Shown here one piece after another: positions 26,519-41,500 of a stretch of 64,000 nucleotides of DNA. This DNA comes from Lutraria lutraria (Eukaryota > Mollusca > Bivalvia > Venerida > Mactridae): positions 12,563,479 through 12,627,478 of the forward strand of contig OZ026837.1 of NCBI GenBank assembly GCA_964023205.1. Reading direction: 5' to 3'. Position 1 is the stretch's first letter, and each line of letters starts with the position of its first letter. The notes beneath the pieces are model-generated. The model did no database searches. It was given only the letters and a program-made list of their open reading frames with translations, and was not told where the DNA came from. The translations under genes and the position numbers were made by a program.

Positions 26519-29500
26519 GTAAGTTACTGTAACATTCTGATTTATCTGAGCAGATAATGATTATAATGTCATTGTTTACAACTGCTTAAATTTGTCCATG
26601 TCTTGTTGAAGAAGGGTTAAACCAATGAGGTGATTTAGGTATACCCTCACCTACCCTCAGAAGAGACACCTTGTCCATGTTGACATTAATTCTATGGACA
26701 TGCATTATGCTGGCATCTATGAATTTGATTAGTAAGGAAACTGTCTAGCTAGCTTACAGAAGGTTGGTGGTTCTACCCTGGTGTGTTTATAAGGGGTTGT
26801 TCTACTGTTAATGCTGGAAAGGTCTGCAAATGACCTTGGCTGTGATGCAATGTTGAACCCCAGTGAAAAAAAAACTGTTGGCATCTGAGATGGATTCTGC
26901 CTGGATAGATGGTGATCATACTTGATCAGAAATCTAGAAATCTGTTATTGTTTATAACACAATTTGTTGTTTTGATGGTGATGTGTAATATCTAGCAGTA
27001 AATGAATGTCCGACCATATGATGATAGATGCTATTTGATCACCATGAATGTTTTATGAATGTCACCATAAACTTGGACTAGATGTTTGTTTCTGCTACAC
27101 ACATTACGAAATATCAGGTGATAGATAACAGTTATCTGTCTGGGAGAGGGTATTAAAGTCTTGTATTAATCATTATCTTCAGACCTGTAATTAATAAACT
27201 TGATTGATTTTCTGACAATTATTTGTAGACTTTCTCTATCAGAGACTATAAATATTGACTGCAGGCTTTTGTAATGGGTATTGAAAGACTGCAATAGCAT
27301 GATTATGTATTATAATGTCACATTATATCATTGTTATTGTTATTTTTGGTCAAGATCGGTCATTTGCTTGACCGCTATCAGTGGCGTTAATTGTACATAG
27401 GTGTCATACCACCTGCTGATGATAGTAATTGTTGCTATCTTGTAATAATGTGGTATTTTACTGTTCTAATAATATTTGCATGCTAGACATATTGTTAATA
27501 TTATATAATTAATGATCTAATTGATTGTCTACATTAGCCGGCTGATAGTGGGTGATTCGGTGCATTTGCTTGGTATTATTATTCTTCTATTTGCTGTTTG
27601 GTTCATTTTAGATTGGAACTTAATCAAGTTATTTGTGATTCTCATTAATTGCTAATGAATTACATACAAAAACACTTAGTGATTTAATCAATCTGACTGA
27701 TGTATGCTATTGTTGATTCAATTGTTTAAGAAATGGAATCCTGAAAATGTGATGAAAAATGTTGGTCTCTTTCAATCAAAGAATGCACTGTATGTAATAT
27801 TTTTCTCTTCATGGAGGCACCACTAATAAAACTCCCTGCAGTGCTTTGATTCCTTAACTGTTTTATGATGGATAAGCAAGTAATGTAAAGACTCAGACAG
27901 TGATGAAAATTGAAACAGTTCAATGTGATGAAAGTGTTTTTATGTTATGATATGCATACCTGTACTTTTGACTAAAAATACAAATTAATAGAATATGTTA
28001 CTAAATTTATGACAGTGTACCATTAATACACTGTTAATGCATTATATATCATTGGCATAAATATGTTTGTCTCTTTGTTAAAATTTCATTATTCTAATTT
28101 TATGAGTTTTCTCATTGAAATAAATGTATTGTTAAATCATAATGGTTAACATTTATGCATTCCAATCTACTGCATGTCCAAAATCTCCTTTTGTTCGACT
28201 GGAATTGTTTATTTAAAAGAACAAAACAACAAAGTCATAAATATATAGGAAATTAGATGCAGTTCAAAGTACTGTTATATATACCTCTATTCAATTATGC
28301 ATATGAGAAATCTATGTTATTTAAGATGTTATTTCAAAAACATAATCAATATTTATGTACATTTACATATAACATGAGGTTTTGCTTGTAAAGAATGATC
28401 CTGAAAACTTTCAAGCTGTTGTTTCTACTTCTGATAATCTATAATGAAACATATTGAGGGGATATAATACAGGAAATGTCATAACCGGATAACTAGGTCT
28501 GTTAATCACTTCCACATACATTTTTCTGGTTTCCTATTTGCTACTCTTCATTTACATTACACCTCATGTTACATATTCTGTATAGTTGTTTTCATTTCTA
28601 CATCCATCAACATTATGGATAGATGAGTTTTGTTATATGTTGTTGAAAGTGATATATGTGGTGTGTTGATTAACCTGTTTATACTTACCTTAGAAAATAG
28701 TGCCAGATTTGTTAGAAAAACGTGGAATGTTTATATTCTTTGGACCGATAAATCTTATGGTATTTTTGTGTAAACTTTCTGGTAAAGTTTTTTTTTGATA
28801 AGTTTTTGTAATCTTTAAAGTGATAGAAAGTCTTGGGAGTTCTAAGAACTTGACATTGAATTGAAGTTTGGGAAATATCATGCTTGTTAACTTTTTCTAG
28901 AGAACGAATACCATTTCTTAACTTTTATTTGCATACCTGGAGATAAGACAGTATAGATTTAATTTTACAAGAATTTGTGTGAATTCAATTTTTTAACAAA
29001 CTGCATTTTGTTACTGGAGTTTTATACTTGATAAATTTTGGATAAATATAAGTTAATTGACAAGACTAAATCTACACAATCTTAAGAAAAATGTTGAAAA
29101 TAATTTCAAACAAGAAGAAAAAGTCTGGACTAGTGAAGCCATCGCAAGGATACAGGTTCTCTCCTGACACATCCCAGGATTCTGCTGTTCATATGAGGGT
29201 AACCATACATCATAATTATCTGATTAACAGTTATATTTTCATAGATTTTGTTTATGAAACAGTACATTAGTTGTTAGGGATTTTTCACATTTTTTGTGAA
29301 ATAAAATTATGCCAATTATTTATCATTGATAAAATTAGGTAATGGAATCAAAGTTCTAGTAACAATGGAGTATATCATTGAAAGATGAGTACATTCATTG
29401 TATTGCTGCATAATGATAAATCTAATACTAATCAAGTAAATATACATGCAATTATGTTTTTATTTTCTGCAATAATTGACTAATTAGTTAATGACCTTTA

Positions 29501-32500
29501 TGAATGGTGATAGTGTACATCTGAGTTGTGATCAAGCATTTTTGGCTTAACATTTCTACCATCATTTTCATTATGTTTTATTCCGCTAATATGTTTCTGA
29601 CTCTAGTTTGTCTTAATTACATTTATTTCTGATAGACCCATTTAACAATATGGCTGTCACTTACAGTTTCAGCATATGGCTTAGAAATGATTATTGTCAA
29701 GATATGAAATATTTAGTCAGGGACCAATGGCTCTAGTTGAGAAAATCACATTATAATTTAGATGATTGCTACTGATGGAGATGAATATGAACCATTTGGT
29801 GTCAAAGTTGCCTAATTTGTACCTGTGATTTACATGTGTCCAGTTCCTTCTTTATCTGATATTAATTTTATCAGAATATTAAAAAGCGTTGGAAGTATTT
29901 AGTGAAAGAGTCATTAACTAAGAGTGATGTAAATTATTAATGAATTTTTAATGAAACTCACCACTACCTGTTTGTGCTTTTGAACTTTTGACCTTTTTAG
30001 TTTGTAATTAAAAGTCAATTATAATAAAGCTAGTGGCTGTAATTATTCCTGATGTAAAATGATTTGATGATTGATTTTGTGTTTGAAATCAATACAGTGA
30101 TTTACTGTGATTTGGCTGAAAATGATTAATGAATACCAATTGTCTCCACAAACAATCCCAAAAATACTAAGTCTGTAGGTTGACAGTTGAAAATACCGTA
30201 CAACCTCTTCAGAGCAGCCCTCTCTTGAACAACAACCTTTCAACAACAACATAAATTTGCTTCTCCAAAAGGCTGTTGCTTTGGAGAGGTTGCACTGTAT
30301 AATCAAGAAAAAAAATTACTAAGATAAAAAATCTGGGTCCGACAGAAAAAGACAGTTTTTTGTGTGTGCCTTAATAAAAGAGCTCACCATTAATCTTCAT
30401 GAAATTCATGTGAAGGTTCTAGTTTTAACAGCAAATAACTTTCCACCATATTTTCCATTTATATACAATTTGTTCCCTGCTGTTTGTTCCCTGTCATTAT
30501 AATTTATTGCACAATTTAACACCCTATGGTACCATTCATGTACAGATACATAATGACATGATCAGCATGATCAGTTTTCACCTATTCTCAGTTAATGTAT
30601 TCTACAGTTATTTATGTATCAGAATTACACTGTAGGAGAGATAATCACAGTACATGTACTTTGATTTTAATGGTTTTTTTTCGTTGGCTTGATAAATGTG
30701 ACTTGTCCAGCGTCTATATGTGGTAAATGAAGGGTACAATGGAACACAAATACTAAATATGTCACTCAAACAAAGTTTTTTACAACCACCTGTCTATAGT
30801 GATCTAACATTTAAACATGTATATACTAAAATTATAATACATGTACATGTATATGCATAATTTTATGTTTTTGAATTCATTAATTGTTCATAGTTAGGCT
30901 GTAGGTTCATATTTAGGTCAAAGACCCCTAAATTGACTTTTTCACAACATTATGTTAATTGACTTAGTTTTAACATCTTTTTGGATCAGTTTGGGTGATA
31001 TTTGTTAAAGTTTAAACTAAGTCAATAAAAAACTTTCTGCTGACTTTTATCTTACGTTGTGTCTTGTTACTGTAAAAAAGGGTTATCTCTTCTTTACTGT
31101 CCTGTTTGTTTTGTAACCTGATTACTAGAATAGATTAAAGAGTGTAATAAAATACAATAGTTAGTCTAAAGTTGAAGGTGTTATTTTAAGTCGATTGTGA
31201 AATTTGTATGTGAAAGAATAGTTAGAACTGAAACTGTCATTTATTTTTGAAACTGTATCTTTAAGAAGATCATCAAAAAGTGATAAAACCATACACTTGA
31301 TACGGTTACTCTATATTGACCCTTGGCACGAGATGTTACGAGCAGATTTTAGACTGATGTTACAAAAGTTTCAACACTTGTTGTTAATGTTATGGTATCG
31401 GCAAAACATAATTATATGATCTGAGTCAGAATCATCTAGTCAGACAGTTGATCTTTTTCTCTGATGTTACCTTGCCTGATTTGGTACAATTTTGTGGTTT
31501 CGTGAATGAATTGTTTGGTCTTCCTAACTTAATGAATTGAAAGTGATGTTTGTTTATAATGAAATCATGACTCATATTTTACACTCATTGACCTTACAAT
31601 ACATGCTGGTCTTTTTGTGATAATATTTCACACTAATTTGAACAAGTGACTAATTAATTGAAAACTGAGGTCTTATATTTTCTTTTTTCATAATTCAGTA
31701 CTTTCTAATTAGAAACTAGACTGATTGTAGATATGCTTTTTCATAACTTCATAATTTTGGCTTCAATCAGGTCCAGGCTATAAACTGAAGAGTTGAGGTG
31801 AATGAAGCACTGATACAAATTTGGTTGGATAATTATGGTCTAGGGCTCTGGAGATATCTGACCCTTAAATTATGCTTCTGACTCTTGAGAATTTATACTG
31901 AAGTGTCAAATTTACTTAAATCATAATTCAAATTGATAAAAGTAAAAAGTATCTATCTCAGATCGGACCTCTGTAAAAGTCAATCCATATGGTTTATATC
32001 TACGACTATGTTTGGTAATTGATTTTATTGACTAAAACATGTTACTTTGTTGTATTGCTAAGTGAAGAATTGCAAAAAATGTGATTGATATTCAATGTTC
32101 TAATTGATGATAAATTATCTGATGTATCTACAACTATTTGACATTTTGTCTTAATTGATTACATGTTGTTAAGATCTTTCTTGTGGAATTGTCTCCCTTT
32201 GAAGTTAATTTTTAATGACATTTATGGATGAATTGTTTATTTTTTTGCTCATGGTTAATGTCAAACAAGGTGATAATTTGTACGCATTATCATGAAGGCA
32301 GTGCAAGTACCGATTTGTAAGGTTTTGTCAGATTTCTGTAGGTTATTGCCCCTGAATATTAGCTTTTTATAGTATTGTGTTCACAGACAGTTTTAAAATT
32401 TTGATCTGTCCGTTTTCTTCCTGTGATTAGTTTTGATTACATACATATATCTATGTCATAAACTGACTCTATGGTCATACATATGTTAATTTACATTTAA

Positions 32501-35500
32501 TTTGATTTGACTATTATTGTCTTTGTATTGTGACTTAACCATTCACTGCTGTGTTAAAATTTATCATTATTGAACAAAAAACAAACTGAATGTAACAGTT
32601 GGACCTGATGGCGAGAAATTAGTTGTGATTTATATGACAGGTGACTTGTAAATGTTATAAAAACTAGTTGTGTTATTGATAGACCCATCTCTTGTTTCAC
32701 TGATTGTTGAACCATTCGCTACTACATCATATCCAGACTGGTTAGCTATAATTAAACAAAAGCGTCTGAAATCAAACAAAAGCAGTCAGAAATTAAAGGA
32801 AAGTGGAAAGAATCAGTTGAATGGAATTTTTATCAATGTGTTTTACAGTTTTATGATATTTATGTTCTAAGACACGGCAACAGCCAAAGGACCTAGCTTG
32901 CATTTCAATGGATTGTAGTCAGCTATGATTTTGATCGCTGGAATGACTAAAGAGTGTTTTTATTTTGTTGGCTATTTCTTTTTTGCTTAACGTTTGTGAT
33001 TTTTCTTTTAAAAAATATTTGGATTGGACATTTTACAAAACCTTTCTTGCATTTGGATTCTAATATCATACTATGTGAGTATATTTATTGATTATTCTGA
33101 TAAAACCTACATGAAGCATTGTTGAATACTTCCATGGCAGCTGTTACCTGGCTGGTATATTGTTGTTAGGTAGTTTAATATTGTTTAGATATTTACCTAT
33201 GCTGAGTTTTCAGTGATACTATTTACTTACACGTAGGCCTGTTCGTTGAGCCTAATCAAACGTCTAGGGTTAGGGGGGGACTGGAAATCAGGATTGGTCG
33301 GTTAACCAGATAGAACTTTTTATGCCTAAGTGTTTTGTCTGATAAAACACCAACATAACAGTAGTCACCTAGTTACCTAGGATGAACAAATTCTTATCTA
33401 TGATATGTGGCGTATATGTTTTACTCAGACAGTAATTAGGCCTTAGAGTTCATATATTAGATGAATATTGTTTTGTGGTTATGATTAAACTCATTTCAAT
33501 AGAATTTCTATTGGAGTTATATGATACAAATTGCCATTTCTTAATTTTCATTATTATAAATGTAATGTACAGTCAAACCTGTGAACAAAGGCCACCCTTG
33601 GTAAAGACATAATGTGACCATTAATCATCATTTATCTACTAACAGTGTATAACACATTTGTGTGGGTTAAATAATATGACTTACCGGTATTACTTGAACA
33701 GTAAGGTAGATATTCCACTATTTGTGGTATGTATTTATCATTGTAAGATATATTTGTTTATTACAAAATCCAGTAATATCTAAATCTTGACATTTAAATC
33801 TTGACAATTATCTCAAAAATCCCAAAAACAACTTGAAAAAGATTTGTGAAAATCTCTTTATTTGTCCATTCCTAATGCTAATTAAGAGACTGATACCTGA
33901 TAAATATTTTATTATTTATATAATTGATTAGCTGTTATCAGCATTCATCATGACTTTGTTACATAGGTCAACCATTTAATCCCTTTGTCTATGTCTTTAC
34001 ATATGTTTAGTGGACATCAAAGCAAACCTTACATATTTATGTGATAATGAGCCACTGATAAGAGATTGTTGGTGACAAGTCAATATTTTGATGATGTAGG
34101 TCTTTTTCAACTGCAAGTATTTTACTTTTTGAATGTAACAAGATAATGTGATATCAGGTCTTTAATTGATTTTGCATTGGTTTGTATTTCTGTAAGTAAT
34201 TCATGTTTGATTTCTTTTTCTTTTAGTTATCACAAATAAGTAGTATTATCAACTGTTGTCCTCTAAAATCATAGTAATATAACTAATGATTTCCCTGATC
34301 CCATCATCACTATTATCATCATTATTATGAAGATCTACCCCAGCATCAATTCAGCATCATCATTGTTATAGTCATCATTGTCATCAGTACCTCTGTCATC
34401 ATCATTATCATCAACATCTATACTAGCATCAATTCATCATCAGCAGCAGCATCAGCAGCACCTTTATCATTATCATCATCATTATTATCAACATAAACAC
34501 TAGCATCAACTCATCATCATCATTGTCAGCATTACCTCCATTATCATCGTCAGACCGCCACCAATATTAGCATCATCATCTTCATGTCCTGAGTTCTAAA
34601 GTCTTATTTATTTATACCATGTTGTGATCGTGTATTACTCATGGTACATGGCTGCCCACATTGTATAAACATTATAATACTATTTAAGTTCTGTAGTACA
34701 GTTTTTTGTACTGTTTGATATATTTAAGCCCAAGGTTGTTTGATTGTACCATGTATGAATCATATTTAAATTATTTAGATAGGACAACAGCCAAATTTGA
34801 TAAACCTACATTTGTTAACTATACTGTTGATGGTCAACAAGTTTAAACAAAACAATGAAAGGGTATCTACAGCTTGTCACTGTGATATATGGGTGTATGT
34901 AAACTTAATAGGGTCGGGAGCTGAATGTATGCCGAACTGACAGTACCGGTAGGCGGACATATCTAGTCAAATTGATCGGTGATTCTAATTACTGCGATAC
35001 TCGAATTTAAGGAATTTATTGTAAGAATTAAACTGTTGATTTGAATTGGAGATTATAATTATTATAGAAGTGATATCTGATAACATTATTGAAGATATTG
35101 ATAATGTAAAGGAAGATATAGAACATGTAAATGACAGTATATTGACAGTATATATACTGGTAGATGTTTGTCACCAGTATGGAATTATAGAATGAATAAT
35201 TCAGCTTGTCAGAAAATTTTAAAAAGGGTGTTAATTTCCTCATTAAATATTTAGTAGTGACACCGGTGTTTCAGCGTGATCTTGTTTTTCGCACAATAAT
35301 AAAATCAAGGCTCTGGAATTAGTGATATAAATGGACAGATTATTGCCATTATTTATGAAGTTGATTAAAACTTAGGGGTGATATTCCGCGTCATTATTCT
35401 GTTTATCTGGAGGAAAACTGTCTTTATACGGGACAATTTCACATACTTCTTGGATTTATATTGAATCAATAAAAGGTTATTGGATACTGTATTGTTTTTT

Positions 35501-38500
35501 TTATTGACTGGATTTGAACTAGATAACTGTAGGATAAAATCTGAGGAATTATATGGATATCTTATATGGGTGACGCATGCTTAATGTACCATATATGTAT
35601 TGACTCAAGTTAAACATATCGGGTATTTGAGGTTTAGATGAACTTTAGAGTACAATCCACAGTGCACTTAATTACATTCATATAGTACTCTGCTTGGGCT
35701 ACAGGGGACAAGTTGAGGTTTATGTAGTGAAGTTTACTGCTTTAAATGGAATGTTGATTCGATACTTTTTACTGTGAATCTGGAAGTGCAAATGGGCAAA
35801 TTTAATGTACTTTTAATTTAAAAAACTGGAATAAAATAGTTTTATCGATCAGAAAACCTGCAGTAAAACTTGTGAAAGGTGACATGCTGAGACTAATAGA
35901 TTGAGTGTGTTTAAAGATACGCTGTAGGTATTTTAATTGAACTTGATTATGGTTTAATAGACTTGAATGTTTGTGAGCATGTCAGAGTATAAAATGAATG
36001 TTTCTTTCATTGTTAACTTGAAACATCTTGACAGTTATTAAGACAAATGCATTGACACTGGTGGTGGATTTTTAAGTTAATTATATTTTGGTGATGGTAG
36101 ATACAGGTGTTGGATATTTTTTGTAATATTCTACTGCAATAATGTCTTCATCAAGTGTAGACAGTTTTGTATGTGTTCCAAGAAATCATGCATGTTTTAT
36201 GGTAAGTTACCTATCTTATTTAATCAGAGAACTGTATGCACTAATTACATGTACATGAATTAAATTGGATTTTAATTATTAAATGAATTGAATTTGGGGC
36301 TTTGTTGTTGTACATCAACCATGATGACTAAATATTTACTTTATCACAAAGACTGCTTTATTATATGTGATTATGGCTTTAACTCATACCTGTTTGAAAA
36401 GAAATTGTATAGAGTATGGCATTAATGAAGGATGCAGGAGTTCCATCTGTGGTCATGTGAGAGACCCTTATCTTACTGTTGCTATTTTGATTGTCACTGT
36501 ATGTATAATGTGGAAAGTATATTGTGAATAATAGTGTTAAATAGCGAGTGTAATATACTGGGTCTCTGTCCTGTAGCAATGGTAATATTATGTGGGCTGT
36601 CTGTGTCACATGTTGTTACAGGTATACAGTACAACCTCTCCAGAGTGGCCCTCTCTTGAGCAACAATCCCCTTCAGCAACAGCATGATTTTTTCCCACTG
36701 CACAATTTAAATATAAATTTAAACTCTCAAGAGCAACAACCTCTCAACAACAACACAATTTTGGGTGTTGCTTTGGAGAGGTTGCGCTGTGTAATATACT
36801 GGTAGGTCTCTTGTTTGTTACCCAGTGTATCAGACTAACAGCTGAGTATTTAATGATCTCATTTAACTAGATTATTATTTCATCACTATAATGTATGCTA
36901 TTTGACACATTTCAGTGATATTTTTAATTTATAGTTATCATTGTTATATTGATATAAAATATCTATACTGCTATTATGCTGATGTGTTCATTCAATTAAT
37001 TATGATAAATATTCTGTTTAATGTAAGTATAGTATCCAAAATATGCCGTTATGTCAGCAGTAAATATATATTATGTGCAGAATTCTGTATTTCTCATTAC
37101 AAAGTCTGTCTTTCTTTCCAAACTGGTTTACCATGTATTAGTCAGCGTCTTACATAATCAAAATTTTCTTTTCTGTAAATATAACAAAAAAAATTGCATG
37201 TTAAGAGATGTAATATGATGTTTTCTCTTGTCATGGTTAATAACTAAAAAATACTTTAAAAGTATCAGGTATCAAGTTTCTATAATTGGGATAAAAATAA
37301 AATGTGGTTTGGTTACTCAGCAGAAATCTAGATTATAATTTTATGCTGAATGAATTTTACATGAATACTCTTACTTGATATACTTACATACATAAATAGA
37401 GATGATGAAATTGTCTCAAAGGAAGAATGCACTGTTTGTGTATTTAACTAGACAAGTTTGACATTAATTGAGTTGAATGCTGGGCATTACAAAAATTTTG
37501 CATGTGATTCAAATTGTTTGAGATCATTTTCCACATTTATCAGTCTGATGCATGCTTATATCAGATGCATGCTTATATCAGATGCATGCTTATATCAGAT
37601 GCATGCTTACATTATTCATTTAAAGCTTAAGTCCTTGGGGAAAGACTTATTTTAAAGAGCTTACGTAATCCCTCTCAGTGAAAATATTAAATTACGATGT
37701 TGAAATCAGATGTTTTTAAATTTTAAATAGAAATATTCTAAGTCTATTGTAACCAGTTAATAATCTCAAATCTTCAATTTTACAACTTGATTGGTAAAAT
37801 ATTTGATGGCTTTAGAATATTGGCAAATTAATTCCAAAGCAGCCATGTATTGTTTTGGGTGATTCAAGCCAAACTTTAATCAGACCTTCATATAAGTAAC
37901 ATGATCTGGTTAATGATTACTGTATATCTTTAATTTACACTTAGGACATGAATCACTATCTAGGATAACATACTGATTTTTTTAAACTGGTTTTACTTGA
38001 ATGTCTTAAAGTATCTTCTGTACTTTAACATAATATTGTATTATTATTTATGTCATCAGCCAGTGGCTTTCACAAACATAATTAATTTTCTCTAGCCTTA
38101 TATTGACATATGTGTCTTTGCAACAAGTTGATGGCTGCAGTTGAAGAAATAAGATATTTTTGTCTGCTAAGTTTTTCTAGCAAATTATTTGTATTGATTT
38201 ACATTGTAACTGGAGGGACGTATCGTTTCTTTAAGTTGTTTTATGAAATGCCTTATCATGCTTGCAAGTGAATAACTGGTGAATGCAATGATGTCACATC
38301 ATTGATGATCGGTTACCATGGTTACATCAGATTCAATCCAATCAGATCACTGCATTCTGTTTTAATTTTTTACAGATACATTGATTTTCTATGGTATCCA
38401 AACCACTTTGATATTTTCTTGCTTTAAGTGATTAAAAAAATGTACCATTAATGCATGACTCAATTCTTGGTTATTGTTTTCAGTTTTGCTTGATTATGTT

Positions 38501-41500
38501 ATTATAAATCATGGTCTTAGCTGGGGATGTATGCCTGTAATGTCTTGTGAAGTTTTACATTAACTTGGAGTTAGATTTAAAGGAATCACTGGCTGTCATT
38601 TGATTCTTATATTCAATGATTCAACATTGACTAACACTTCATGTACAATGTTAGAATGTCGGGTGACATTTTGCGGTGCTTTGCATAATAAGAAAGATAT
38701 TGATTAGCCGGAAGATTGTGTGGGTTTTTTTTTTCAAGGTAATTCTTCATCTATTGATAAGCTTGTACGTGGCATATGTTGTCGGAAATTGGATATTAAG
38801 TAAACAACCTAAAAATAGAAGAAAATACAACTTCAAACAGCTTGTTTGTATGACTTTATTTCCCTCTTCTTATAAATGTAATGAACAATAAGCATTCATG
38901 AATTGTGAAAATAAGGTAATACACTAAATAATGAGTTTTATTTGGCACCAATAATCTGAAATCATGATGCCATAGAGAATTGTACCTGTATTGAAACAAT
39001 ATTAAGAAATCATTGCTATTTTTGGATACGGAACTTCCATGGCCGTCACTCACTCGGGGCGCATGTATTTTGATGTAGACCAAAGTACTATATTTTTCTA
39101 CATCCACCATGCAGTTGTTAAACATGTTCTTGTTCCATGTTGCAGTGCAAGTCTATTGTGTAAGTTCAGTAAATCCATGTCAGTGCTTTCAGTACTTTGA
39201 TTTCTTCTTCGAATAGTACAATCTTTCAATAGATTTGACGACTTAGTTCTATTTTGTTCATCATCTATTTTAACATGTCAGTTATTTTATGTCTGAAGTT
39301 TGATATACATATACATACATGTACATAAACAAAACTATCTAAATTTTGTCACATGGCTGCATCCATAGTGTGGTGGATAATTTATGTACCTATATAATTC
39401 TCCCTCTTGTAAAGGTGCATTTTCTCTACATTTCTTTATGGTACTTTATCTGAACCTTTACACCTTGGTTACATTTATCTTGATCCACTTCTAAGAAACC
39501 ATGTATCCCTTCAGTCTCTAGATATGTTTTCTCTTACTTTATCACCTTCCTTGTCTTGTTGCCTGTCAACCGATTGGCACTAAAATACAAGAAGATAAAG
39601 ACCTGGTATTGCTTCATTACCTGGAGCTAAGGTAACAGTAGAATACTACTCTGATAAAATCAGATGAAATGATCTGTAGAATTCCTTAGAGATTTAGAAT
39701 TTTACGGAAGATTACCATAATTATTTTTCTGATAGTGTCTCTATAGGGAAATGATGTGAAATTCTGTAACTGCCTATAGGTTCTATGAAAGATTGACATA
39801 GGAAAATGTTGCTATCCAATTTACATGCTTTTTAATGTAAGACATAAAGTCTTGTGATATTGTTTGTGTCACATGGTCTCATAGTTGCTTGATTGTATGA
39901 TATTGCTAAATAATCAAATAATGAAATAAATTCTCATGTCAGGTGAACCTTAAAAATTGTTGATTTGCAGTTGATTGGCTGACTCAATCAGACCCCCCAC
40001 AGACACAATTTTTTGGGGGCAAATTTTTTAGTTCTCTACCCCTGCCTTTTTGCACAGGAATATAATGTTAACAAACAAAAAATCTACTTGCCTATGCCCA
40101 CTATTAAATGTTCAGGTCATCATATGCAGTAACTACAAACCTTAACTCTAAATTTTATCCTTTCATTGACAGATTAAGTTCTTCTACCTTACAAAACTTG
40201 GTTTCCAATAGTTGTGCTCAGCTGTCAATGCTTTGGTGGTAAAATTTGGTTTCGAATGTTTAGATGCAGGATTGAATGCAAATACTGCATCTGGCATTTT
40301 TCCGGTTATCAGACATTGTGGTTGCGTTTATGTAACATTGCACTAAGGTTTGCAATGACCATAAAATTTAATTAACCCTCCCTCTGGAATAAACTGGGTA
40401 CAGTATTAATCAACTGAAATAATTACTATTATAGTTATGGGTGAATTCCACTTGCAAGACTGAACGTTCATTGATTGTATAACATTTATTCCCGGCTTGC
40501 ATACTGCCTCTTACTGCAGCTGCTTATTAAATACAAGGGTTGGTTAGTTACACACTCAATCTGTCTGTTTTCAAGGTATTGATTTCATTATAGGAAACAG
40601 TATACAGTAATTAGCATAAAGTATGTGATGTATGCTGGAGTTTTATTGTTATATTTGTCTTGGTTTTGTTTTTATGTGTTCAGTGTCGCTCTTGGCTGTG
40701 CTTTAAATGTGTTCAGGAGTTAGTATGTGTCCTCCTGGTGGATGAAATATGTCACTTTAATTGGTGATCTTTTTTAACTTTTTTATGGTGGAATTATTAC
40801 TAGTTACTTCTTAAGAGATTTGATTGATAGTTTTTGGTGGACATATTAAGAGTGAAATTTTATTAAGTAAGTGTGAGCATGGATATCGATATGTAAACAA
40901 TAATATGTTAAACTGGGTCTGACTTTGATCTGTAAGTAAAAGTGGTCAAACTTACATTAGTGACCGCCTGTGAATAAAGGCCACTATGTAGATGATGTCC
41001 ACTGCTTATCACATAATTATAATATGCATATATGACATACCAAATAAACCTCTGAATAAAGGTCAACTGTGTTTCACAGCATTGTGAAAAATCCTTATCA
41101 CATGTCCATAAAAACATAATTCTCTCCCTTTGATGACATCTTTCGTTGGCAGGTTAAGTTGTCTTAGTTCAATTATATAAGGTTTGGAACACTATTAAAA
41201 CAATGATTTCATGTTTTACTGTGTCATCTATAAAAGGTCAGTGTCTGATAGCTGAGATAAAGACTGAATATGTCGACTCATTGTGTGCATCTTTTACCTG
41301 AGTGTGATGAGTACAATCTTATCATAGAGTTCATTCTTATTGAAATCAAAGGAAAAGAAAAGTATGACATATTTCTTACCTGAAATTAATGGGTCAGTGA
41401 GTTTGAGCCAATGAAACAAATAGAGATGAGTTATTTTTCTATTTATTTCCAGACATTGACTGACATAATTATGTTTTTATTGCTATTAAAATTCATACCA

